Assembly: GCA_950295325.1 (NCBI GenBank)
Contig: OX485807.1
Span: forward strand, 50,622,440-50,686,439
Direction of reading: 5' to 3'
Source of the DNA: Polytrichum commune
Taxonomy: Eukaryota; Streptophyta; Polytrichopsida; Polytrichales; Polytrichaceae
Length of the DNA: 64,000 nucleotides
Shown here: in pieces, positions 47,401 through 59,300 of the stretch
Layout of the letters: every line of letters starts with the position of its first letter
Numbering within the stretch: position 1 is the first letter of the stretch
The notes under the pieces: model-generated
Seen by the model: only the letters and a program-made list of their open reading frames with translations
Told to the model about the DNA's origin: nothing
Database searches by the model: none
Made by a program: the position numbers and the translations under genes

Positions 47401-50400
47401 TAACAAGTTAACTTCAACAAAATCCTAGAACAATAAAGTTGGTTAGATTAAGTCTTGGAGGCCCTTGTTTTCTCTTAGCTAAAATCTAGGCATTACGCAT
47501 TGACTAAGCTTGCATATATGATATGGACCCTACAGCTCAAGCATGGACTCATTACCGTGACCACTTTTACACCGTTTTTTTAAATTGGTGTCTAGACTCT
47601 AAAATGGCGGAGGTGTTTTCTTTAGATATTATATTGAATAAGATCATAAATTACCAAGCTTCCAAAGCAAAGATGGTGGTCGAGATACAACAAGTTCCGC
47701 ATATAAGCTATGGTAAACAATTTGTATTCTGGATCCTGTACAAATAATACACCACGATATGTATTAACTTTCAATGCTTCATACAACATAAAGAAGGGGA
47801 GCCCCCCAATTATCATCCATACATCATTTATGGTATTTAGTGTCACGTGTATTATTGGCAAACGGTCTAAACAAGGTGCCTAAAGGTCTCAAAGTGTTGC
47901 GTTTGTTGATGGTCAACATGATACTCTTCGTTAGCATAAGTAACTTTACGAGTGAAAGTGTGTTTTAGATTATGGAATTTGGCGTAGCACATGGGATACT
48001 TGAGATCATGGTTCTGGAATTTGGATTCAAGTATGCAAGAGGAAGATATTATCGAGCATACTAATGTTGTGTGCTTACATTTTAGTATGTAGGATGATGA
48101 TATTCTTGAGCATACTAATGTTCAAGAGTCATTTGTGTACACTTTTACTCAACTTTTAGATCGTTGTGTAACATAAGCTTACACCTCATAACACTATTGA
48201 GCATACTCATGTCAAGATATTAGTAAGTGCACTTGACTGCCAAGTGTCAAGTGGTGACACAAATGGTGAAGTCGTTGATCATTAGTGTAACGTAACATAC
48301 GCCTCAAGTGAGACTATTACACATGTCACACTAAAATACCATAAATGGTGTACTAGTATCAAAGGATCTGTCCATACACCAACTCCAAAAATGCCTTATG
48401 GATCTTGAAACCCCACTTACCAAAATCTACAAACTCATGGAAACTTTCTCACAAATTTGTCATCGAATACCTAACCTACATCATTCTAAATTGAAGGAAA
48501 CTAGAGAAAAAAAAAACATGCATCCATTTCTCCACATTGGATATACTAACATATCATAAGCTAGTTACCTTACCACACAATCCACCTACCACAAGCAGAC
48601 ATTAAACCAACCCCCATGCCCCCCATGGGTAAGGATTAATGAACAAACATCGCATATCAATTGTAAAAAACAATGACGCTCTTTTTCTTTTTCTTTTTCT
48701 TGAAGTGGAACTTGTATGAGGAAGAATATAATTGAATTAATCTACCTTGCAAAGAGGGTTGCCTTCAAGGCAAAGGAGTCGCAACTCGCGAAACTGTCTG
48801 AGATAACGAACCTGCCATTTTCCAACCACAGTTCACCAAAATCGATTAATAATGTATGAACACGTTTGCTTACCACAGTAATTTTAGTCTCAAGCTCCAA
48901 CAAAAACTTCTCAATTAAGCATTCACCACAGCACATACTCAAGATTGTCGGTAATTACACATCTTGGTTCCAAGTATCCACATCTTTGTAATGTGATCAA
49001 GTTAAGAGTGCTCATCAATGAGCTTGATTTGAAACGTGCTTCTGCCTGGTGCAAGGATGATGATATCGACACAGAGAAATGACTCGAAGAATTGACATCT
49101 TTGAAATATAAAATAACGTGTTGGGAAAAAAACTAGTTGGCATCTGTGGACTTGTGGAGGATTTCCGGACTGTTTCGGGACCAAATCTTCTAATGTTGAG
49201 AACAAGCAAAATCTCAAGTTGAATACGAAATTGAATTATAGGGGAGCTTGACCAAATGCAGAAACCATCAAAAAATCCGCATGTGAAAAGGGGAGGATCC
49301 AGTGCTCTAATTTTTCTCACCTCATACTAGGCATTGAAAACTGGAAAGTGGAACATAGTGGCCTTTAGCTTAGCATGGTTTTGGAGGTGCCATCATGGCT
49401 GTGTAGGATGGAGATCCTTGATTTTGTTGATAAACGTTTTTGCCGCATGTTTCAATTCATGCCATTACAAAGCAGGTGGACATGGCCCTCTTTGTAAGTA
49501 TAGCAAAGTATGAGCTACGGTCTCAAAATTCTCCCAATTTCAATTCGGTTCCAACATAATAGGGGAACATTCCATGGTTATACTTGGTTCCACATAATAA
49601 GAGAGTTTTTCTTTATAATGTTACGTTCACTTGCTTTCTTTAGATGCATGTTTCATTTACAAAACTATTGAATTTTCAGTATGATCTAAGATTATAGACA
49701 TGATCCATACCCGATCCATATGTATATATGGGTGGTCACAACTCTCATTCTGATTCTAATTTGCATATCATCCAAAACACAAGATTACACTATGTCTTCC
49801 ATCACTTTGCAAATAGCTCTATTTTTCTACATTCTAATTTTGTTTTGACCTACAAGAAATAGCGCAAACTTTATTGTGGAGTACAAAGATAATTGGATCA
49901 AAATGCAAGGGATAGTACGTAAATTTGATATATGTGGATTTTTTTGACATACTTTCTCAAGTTCCTTGAGTTGGTTGTTGCCAAGAGACAAGGACTTGAG
50001 GTCCTCGAGGGCATCGAGGCCTTCAAAGACGGTAATCTTGTTGTTGTATAAAGAGAGGTCAACGAGCCTTGTCAATGTGCTCAAATTCTCTATTTTCTCT
50101 ATTTGGTTAAATGAAAGATCTGCGACCATCTCATCAGATCTTTCATCAATCCAATGATCCTCTTTGACCGTTTTCAAACTCCACATCAATGCTCAAGATG
50201 AGTTTAGTTTCAATGCATCTAGCTATACATATGAATCTTTTATTTGTTTGAAAGATTAATTTATCATTAAAAATTTGTAGTCCCATGCTCTTACCAAGCT
50301 CTGTCAAAGTGACAAGATGGGCAAGGTTGTTTATCTTGGAAATGTTGTTGTTGTCCAACTGCAATCTCGTTAAATTGTCAAAACCTACCAAATAGTCGAT

Positions 50401-51935
50401 ATGTTTAATATCTGCAACAAATTTTTTTTTAAATCATTATTATTACCGACGTGAAGTTGAACCCATTGGTTTTATCATGTTCAAGAGTCCCCTTGATATA
50501 GGGTAGGGTATGCTATCTACCTTGGAATGTTTGTAAAATCTATTTCAGAACAATTTTGGATCACATTCAAGCGTAACAAATTTGTAGTCTTCCAAGATAA
50601 AAATAAAATAAAATTTGCCAAAATTTTCAAGGCAATTTGACTTTTTCATGCACTTCTGCAAGTATTGCAATTAGAGTCCAATTTCAAAATGTTGAAAATA
50701 CTTCTCGATCTTTCTTTTTGTGCAATAGTAACTACACCTAGAATTGTCCTTTTGAGAATTTGAGCACAATTTATATTATTAGCTTACCTTGATTTTTGTT
50801 GGATCTTGTTTAGAATTGAATGAGGTTTTCAATGCATTCTAGCATGTAGTTGTTGGATACTGTGTGAATAAACTATATACTTTCCAAGTGTTGGTTATAG
50901 GTATATTTGAAACCGACCCAGTTTCCCATGTTTAAACTATATTCATTTTGGGCAAGAATCTACTGGATCACTTTTGGTTAAGATTCACAACTAGTTGTAT
51001 CTACAAAATACGCATCGTCAATCATCGATTTTGTTGATTGAGAGTATCTCCTATGGTTAGTGCAAACCGACTCTATCAACTACATCCCACCCACAAAACC
51101 CAAATGTCTCTCAAATCCTTACTACCCTTCGAGTTTTTGAGAGAGGGACACCCCTCAACCCCTTCTCGTCGTCAAGAATTGTAGGTCAGAAGAATTCAAA
51201 GGATTATATGTCTCTCAAGGAAAGTAAAGTTTATGATGTTTAAATGGACTTTGTGTGAGATGAGCATGCCGCATTGGCCTAAAAAGCTTTGGAATTTGAT
51301 TATTGAGAGAATCATTTTATAGGGACCATAGGAGTTGCTCTAATATAGGTAAGATGGAGTGTTACCTCGGAAAGAGAATTGGAGCCACAACACCTCCTTC
51401 AAGGGAATAGTTTTGATCCTCATTTCAAATCCTTCACCTGATGTTCCTTCAATCTAAAAAAAATGCAACAACCTACTTTATTACATCAATGAAAGGGATT
51501 CATTACATACAAAAAGGTTTGTAGCAAGGGGCCTCAATGCGTGTTTAAATGCATAACATTACTTAGCGTGCAACTCTCATTCTATAGGCTCTCAAAATAT
51601 AATAATGAGATGCTCGAAAAACTGCACAAGGAGACTCAAATTCAGGTTGAACTCCCAACACCCCACTGTTATATTTTGATGGCCCAAATTATTGAGTAAT
51701 GTTATGTGAATAATATGATTCTTGTAATACCAGAGGCAAGGTAGTCAATCCCATGCCCCATGCCCATGCACTTTTTGAGGATTTCTTGATTTAGTGGTAG
51801 CTTATGATATGTTTTACAGCAAATTGTGTAAATTTTTATTTATTGACAATGCATTCCAAAAGTTTGATAATGTGGATTTAGTCTCACCTTTATTGCTGAT
51901 CTTAGGAGATCAGTCGTGATTGCTTTGCCTTCCAT
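41422..51935 (-). CDS. DRC3: Dynein regulatory complex subunit 3 homologue (LRRC48; 13 exons)
   Basis: Subunit of the nexin-dynein regulatory complex of 9+2 axonemes. In plants it should act only in flagellated sperm. Exons in gene order: 51935-51888, 51453-51366, 50411-50295, 50119-49953, 48811-48746, 47735-47655, 46300-46181, 45478-45369, 44810-44636, about 43907-43782, about 43178-43021, 42175-42098, 41604-41422; near 505 aa (human 523). The N-terminal third is leucine-rich repeats: [81 protein letters not shown], then the LRR cap [17 protein letters not shown]. The rest is charged coiled coil ([32 protein letters not shown]). It ends with [20 protein letters not shown]. The join between the tenth and eleventh exons is out of phase with the obvious donor, so a small exon or an alternative donor (GTGAAG) is needed. 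Otherwise phases agree. Confidence 0.88.
42733..42838. repeat. 51-bp tandem duplication in a DRC3 intron
   Basis: tcaaatgacttcgactaaac ... tttcaaactaattccagtg is followed immediately by tcaaatgactttgactagac ... tttcaagctaattccagtg. Two copies. Confidence 0.85.
47114..47334. mobile_element. MITE, ACACTAAATATGATATTTAGTGT family, short form copy 2
   Basis: In a DRC3 intron. Ends (tccactaagtgttgactttag; gacactaaatacaatatg) and interior (gttatatcattttcctatt, acaaagtaaaaat, gttctatgatgttc, gagatacacaataaatag) match 10,494-10,713, but are more decayed. Confidence 0.6.
47829..48345. mobile_element. MITE-like element, long TATTTAGTGTCAC family, copy 2
   Basis: In a DRC3 intron. Left end tatggtatttagtgtcacgtg, right end cacactaaaataccata. 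The interior matches 5,630-6,152 (gcctaaaggtctcaaagtg, gcaagaggaagatattat, gagcatactaatg, cacctcataacacta). Confidence 0.65.
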
Positions 51936-53311
51936 CTTTTGGACCTCTTGAAGTCAAACCTCAAGGCTGAAGTGTTCTGTAAATTGGTTCGAAAAGGGAA
52001 GCGCATGCACACGTCCCTGCAAGGAGCTTGCTTAGATTGTCAATTATCTTGGATAATAAGAAATGTGAAATTGAGACAGACATGTCCAGGCTTGTTTTGA
52101 CATCAGTTACCTATCCCAAATCCATGAAATTGAAGTTTGCTATATTTGTCCACTGTAACTTCCCCGTTGGCATAATACAACTGCCAAAATGTATAGGGTT
52201 GCTCAGCAAGCACAAAGGAACATAAATTGATCATACATACATGCCATTTTGACAAAATTATTCCATTTGTGGCAGTTTTCTTTAATCTGTGTGTGAAGGG
52301 CCATATAAGATTAGGTAATAGTTTAACCCCTGAAGGCTTTTAAAGTGTTCATAATTATTGTGTATTCTCTCTTTATACTGGATAACATGAAATCTTCACC
52401 AAACTTACTTTGTGCAAGTGTCAATGAGAATAAGCTTGCAAGACAACAAGCTATCACTATCTACCAAAAAGTCACACCACAATCTATAATCACTTTTCAA
52501 TTTCAAATTACTGTATGTATGATAAGTCCAAATTGGGCTCCAAAAGAGTTTAAGGGTTGAGCATATGCACAGCACAAAAATGCTACCCAAGACTACCTTC
52601 ATACCATATGCATGGCAGTTACACCTGCAAGGACTTCACAGGAATTTTTGTTGGTAACATGGCCAGTGTAGTGCCACATGTGATAATCCAAGTGGATAAA
52701 GCCATATGCTTGGGTTTGAAATCTTACAATCTGGTCTCAAGAAGTCTGGAGTGCTAAAAAACTGCACTGTCCCAACATGATTTGGATTAAGGCACGTAAC
52801 CAATAGTGTTGCATATAAAAACATGAAACACAAATATTGTCCCACCACCATTCAATCGAATGAAACCATGTGCAAATCAGAACCGCTTTGAGAACTCAGT
52901 TCACCTTGACATGTGAAAAAACCTTCATTTTTATTGAGGTTAACAACCGGAGAAAGCAGGGAATTCCTTCATTTGGAACATCAATTTGAAATCATGTTCC
53001 ACCACCTTTCATGTAGAAATGTTCTACATAGACAATATAGAACAAATGAGCTTTGCCCACTTGACTTGGACCCTAAGTTAAAAACTTCCAATCACCTCAT
53101 TCCAGCAACATTTCGATGTTGTGTCCGCATGCCCCCCTCATGTGTCCAGAAATGCTCCTCTTTGATCAATTTGTTTTTGTTTCTAGGCCAAGTAGATTGG
53201 TAGACCAAGGTCGTCCTCTGTTCAATTACAAAACAGTCCCAAAAAATAGAATACTGAAAAAATTAATTGTCTCTTTCAATGATGGTGTTTCTGAATATCA
53301 ATAGCATCCAA
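51936..53311. other. Intergenic between two minus-strand genes
   Basis: Should contain the DRC3 promoter and 5' leader and the 3' UTR of the kinase-like gene. I see no other coding signal, repeat or clear regulatory motif. Confidence 0.5.
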
Positions 53312-56300
53312 TCACCAGCCATCCAGCCAAGGTGGGTTTTCTTCATCAGGTTGGAGACCAAACACTTGGTACCCATCATCTACAGGAAGAAAATCAAATG
53401 CCAATTGGACCCGGGACGCAATTTCGGCAGGAACTTCAGAACTTCCCTCTAGAAGTTTATCCCAGTTGATGTCTTGAAACCAAGGATGTTTTTTAATTGC
53501 CATTAACCCCTGGCTATCACAACCAAGTCTCTCACTTGGGTCCACCACAAGCAGCTGTAACAAAAAATTGACTGAAGCTGTTAGTAACAGTAGGTAGGCC
53601 TAAAACAAACACTTTCAGCTCTGCACCCACTTCTCCTAGGATGCTACACACGTGATTAATAAGATGACTAGCAAATCCAACTTGAGGGTGTTCCCATTTC
53701 CCTTGTGATTTTTGGAGCTCATGTAAATATCTTGTTCACTATCAAAGTGAAGATTCTCTTTCTTCTTGAATGATCAATAGGCTCCCCCCTGATTATGTGG
53801 GTCCTGAACCAAATTTAGTTACCAAATTTTGGTGCCCTGAAATTATGGTGTCCGATCAAGATAAGTAATTAAATTAGGCCCGATTACATTAATGTCATTT
53901 TGATACAAAGGAAGATGAACACCTGTCTTGTTACAAAACAAGGATTAGGATATCATTTTATCAGTTTTATAAGCTCTTGCTGGAACCTACCTATGACTAT
54001 GGCTGAATCGATGACTTTCAGCAACAACAATGGACAGAAGGTACCTTATCAATGAGATCCATAGCATCGAAGCTGAAACTAGAAGGAAAAGTCATATGTC
54101 GATTGATAATTTTCCCAAAAATCTCAAGCTCGCTCTCTCGCCAAGATCCAAATGGGAGCTCTCCTTGAAGCATATAATACACAAGTACACCTAATGCCCA
54201 CCTGAATCAAGTGACAATTTGCAAATGCTTAGAACATTGATATCAAATCCATGTATCTTTTAATGAAATGAAATGAAATTGATTTTAAAGTCCGGAAGTC
54301 AAAAGGCTAATGGGACTGTAAACAAGATACCAAAGAGTACTTCCTGCTTTGGCTTTCAAATAATACCAATGCTCGAGATTTTTGTCATGTGGCAGTCTTC
54401 TGTTGCTTCGAGTGCCACTCAAATGAAAGATGGAAATTACAATCGGCATCAAAAACTTTTGAAGGCATGTGACTTGATAGTCAGTGAATACAAAATTCTG
54501 TTGCTGATAACTTCATCTTTATCATTCTATGCCATATTGAGTATTCTAGCCATCCTGTTTACACATGATTGTATTTCTTATTCTCTTTCAAAGTAAGTTG
54601 TACATCAGTTAGTTCCAACCCTTGGCACACAATTTCATTAGAGTATACCTTGCTATTCAATGGTGAGGAATAATTTCAGCACATACAATATGACATAGTG
54701 ACCACAAATTCATATGAAAAGCGTATCTGCTTACTATTTTCTGCGCTTGTGAAACTGGACTACAAGTACCACCCCTAAAGTGCCCATATTTCTAGATTTG
54801 CTCATTTTAGTTTTGAGAAATATGAGAGGGAATTATGAGAGGGAGCACCAGTCAGAAGCCAAGCCATGGCCTTGTCCCAGAATTATCTCAGGTGCCAGAA
54901 AATCAGCCATGCCACAGATTGTGAAGGTGCGCTCATCTGACATTTGCTTTGCGAACCGAAAATCAATTAACTGCAATAATAAAGTAGAAAGCTCGTTAGT
55001 TCAATGTAAAATGGCAGATTTCCTTGAGATGATTTCTCAGAAACTCAGGGCAATTTTCACTGTTAAGCGTCTCAGAGGCCTATTCTTGGCCTCTCCAAGA
55101 TCAAAAAAATGTGTTTGAGGAACATATTTCCACATTTCGCCAATTGTGTCAAAGGTGATCTTATCTAAAATTAACTCATTCTTCAAGTGCACTTTTCAAA
55201 TTTGTCAAACACCTTAATGTAATAGAAGATTTGGGTTCAAGCACAAAGTGTAAGTGCTACTGGATGCAAACACATACTTAGTATTTTGGTCATCACCGTC
55301 ACATATAAGTATGTTTTTATTTTCTCCTTGACATAAGATAATGCATTAAATAAAGCTTCAAATCCACAAATATTTTAAAAATAAATTAAGACTTGGTGAG
55401 GCTTGTAGAAGTTGTGTAGATATGTTAAACATTGGGCCCTTTTGTCCTTTATGGGTTAAATTCACCATTGAAACTGTCTGAATGTACTATAGATGAGGCT
55501 TATATACCTGAATGCGACCTTTTCGGTCAACCATGAGAATATCAGGTGAAATGCCTCTATACACAACACCATCCTGCATTTGTCAGCAAATAGTTTAGTC
55601 ATCACATCCAATTTAGGTGCATTGTTACTGAATATCCAGACATACAAAGGTGAGTAAGAAGAAAAATAATAGACTTATCCTACAGAGGAAGAAAAAATAA
55701 AAAACATTCCCGTGCAATGCAGATGTCAGTGAGAGTCTTAAGAGCAACGTATATTGCAAAATCAATAAGTGTTTAAGGCTAAGCCAGTCTAATTCAATCA
55801 CCAGTCATCATTGCCATTGTTGCAATGTTGGCTTTGCATTATTCCATAATGTAACACACCACTTCCCTATTATCATGCATCCATGTTAACACTACAGACT
55901 TCCTTGATATCACGTGCACTTTCGTTGCCACAGGCGTGATATTGGGAAGGTTGCAGTGTAAATGGACATCTATATTCAAGTGGTGTGGGGTTGGGTGTGG
56001 GTCCAAGAGCAGACACCAAAAAGAAAACACGTGATTATAAGAAATCGGACAATGTGCTCCAAATTTGTTATCTATGCTAGGTTCAATAGTCAACATAATT
56101 CGAAAAGAGAGAGAAGCTTTACTTTGAAAATGCATAAGATATTCATATGAGCTCCAAACATTATGGAAACAATGCCTATGGAATCAATTTGGATTTGCTA
56201 TCATCTCGTACTAATCATGTGTTCAATATCCTAAGAGGATTGGGTGCAGAGCTTTAAATGTCCATTTTAGGACCATTTACCTTAGACCACCTATTAGCTA

Positions 56301-59300
56301 GGTATTTAGTTGGCTATCTGGATACGCCAGATACTAAGATCTCAGAACCTATCTGAAGGCAGCAACACTGAATATATAAGGAAGTGGCCCTTGATCAGAC
56401 ACTTTTTCTCTCTGAGCCTACTTCTTGTAGAATATGAAACAAACAAACAGATAGTGCGACATGATAGGCAGATCCAAAACGTGCCCATACCCATTTTCCT
56501 CATAATTTTCTGACTCATACAAAATTTTGATTCAATATCGAAGTGATGATTCTCATGCTCATTAAATGGTCATAAATGCTCCCCCCTGCCCCCCAAATTA
56601 TGATATTGAAAATTGAGTCTAGAACGGTTTACATTTTTTAGCACATAGTCCAATCTCTTTTAAACACGTGTCTTTATGGTGTTGGTTTTAGATTCATACC
56701 TAACCACACATCTCTCAAATAGGTGTCCAGATTTTTGCTCTGTTTGATTAACAAAGGTCTACCTCATATACAGAAAAACCTTATACACAACCATCAGTAC
56801 CAGAAACGGCAGAGATCGATTAATTACCTTGTGTAGAAGTTCAATGGCAAGGACAATATTGGCAGCTAAAAAGCATGCAGACTTTTCAGCAAGTGATGAG
56901 TGAAGAAGAAGCTCCAAAGGTCCAGATAATACAGAGTTCAATACAAGTGCCACACTATCGTTATCGATAGGGGTAGCCAAAAGATGGGGCACAAATGGAG
57001 ACGGCCTCAATTGCTTGAAAAGAGATCTTTCCAACAGGACTTGATTTTCTCGGCCAAGTCTCTGCACTTTCCGCCGTTGGTATCTCTTCATGCTTACAAT
57101 GTCCCCTGAAAGTGTGAGTCAAGCATAATAGCATTGTCAGGTCAACATCAAAATTGCAGCTTAAGAACAGGAACATAGTCAAGTAACAAGTTGAGAAGGA
57201 AGGTTGCAATTTTGATTAAATAAATCCGTCCACTCGGGACTCATTTTTGAGATGATGATGTGTCTGAAGATGCCAAAAAAAGGCACTATGGCATGTCTTC
57301 ACTAAAACTTATTATTAACACAAATGACAGTTTAACATATACGGTGCACAGGTATGTGACTACTTCTGGTGGTTATGCAAGATCAAAAGGCACATAAAGA
57401 TAAATTTCTCAGGTGGATAATTGTGATGCGAGTACAACAAAAAGAATCATCCAGATAAAATAATAATGAAATTCAGGAAAAACCTAACCTGACTTTTTGC
57501 AGAGTGCAAGGCCAACTTCACAGCAGTCTGTTGTGTAGACAGTTTCTTGCCAATCCTGAGAAGGAGAAAATACAGGTCAAAGTTTTGAATAAATGCTCGG
57601 GCATGTCCCCAAGGTTAGAGAATCTGAAAAACCCACTCAATCCAAGTTCCAGAATTCAAGGTCGGAGCATGTACCAAGTCCTTCAATGATATCCTTTCAA
57701 AGGCATGTTCATCCACTTCTGCCAATTGGATTTTCCGAAGATGTGACATCTTTTCCACATGCCTGTCCACAAACACATCAACCCCATTCAATCAAACGAA
57801 ACTACCCAAAATATACTCATAATCTGCAACATCCACAAAAGGGTAATAATGAACTTGAGGATTACCATGTGCATATTATTGAACTTATCTAAATTAAGTT
57901 ATGATCTGCAACAATTTCATGGCTTGTAGAAGTAACTGCAACCCTTCTAGGAAAGTGGACACCTTTAAACAACCATAAAGGGTAACTGGACTTACACATC
58001 TTGCTCTAAAGAATGAGGTATCCATAGATTCTAGAGGAAGGTACTTGATAAAAGTTCAGTTACACTAATTATGTCTGCTAAAAATCCTAAGTTGTGGGAC
58101 ATGTAGGCCATATAAATCATAATTCCTAATTGCTCACCAAATGTTGAGAGGAAACCCTCTAAAACCCCTACCCACCCTCGAAAATCAAGTGACCAATGAC
58201 TTACTTTGTGTCCTCAAAAATTATGGAGGACAACCGCCCAACAGCATCTTCAAAATTTTGTGGAGAGATAACCCAACATTTGAGATCACTGCTTGCAACT
58301 GCTGTAATAGACTTTGCAGGCTTGTTCAAAAGTAGCCATTCACCAAACGATTTAACTTGAGGCGATCTATTCCCACTACGGTTACCCTGTTCAATGAAAG
58401 CACACTTTTCGCCTGCCCACTCCAAGCTTGCTCTTGGTAATTGAAATTCTTCAACTTCATCCTCCGCATCATGATATTCCACATCCACGTGCCCTTCGCT
58501 GACGATGTAGAAGGCATCAAGTTTGTTATCCTGCATAGCCAAAGTTTTTGGAACAATAAGTTCCAATTGCTTACTACTTGCAACATGGAACCTTATTTTT
58601 AAATGGAGCACCAGTTTCATACATGAACACTCTAATCAATCTACTTTTACTGGGTTAGATAATGAATTACTCTATGCTTAGATAGTGGAATTTCATATCA
58701 AACCTATCATTTACTTTACCCGATATAACTCTTCATGAAGAGTATGAAAAATAATTCTCTCTAACCCTTCATAGATAAAGAATCATTCTTCATAATTCAC
58801 ATGAAACCTATCATTGCCTACTTTTACTGGGTTAGATAAAATACCACTCTTCTTAACAAACCTATTAGTTCTAGCTCACAAATTTATCCTCTTCATGCTC
58901 ATTATAAGCCTAGGAATATTAGAGATTATCCTCTAACTCAACATGATTTTGGGTACGAAGTTGAATTTTTTGCATACAACACCTTCCATGTTTGGTAAGT
59001 TTATGATGCATGCTTGGAGGTAGAGTAGAGGTTTGAACGAAGACCATTCTACATTGGTTCATTGACAGTCAAACTCCTTTTGGCATGCCAAGAGGTGCTT
59101 AAAATGAGTTTGGCCCTCAATGAACCAAAATAGGTTTCTCTTCATTTGAATACACACACTACCTTCAAGCATGCACCATGAGTGGAAAGAGATTATTGAT
59201 ATTGTATGCAAAACAACCAATGGAAAATTGTTGGGGACCACCAACTCCCAACGAAAAGTCTCATTGAGTGAAAGAATCACTCTGTTACTTTCAAACACTT

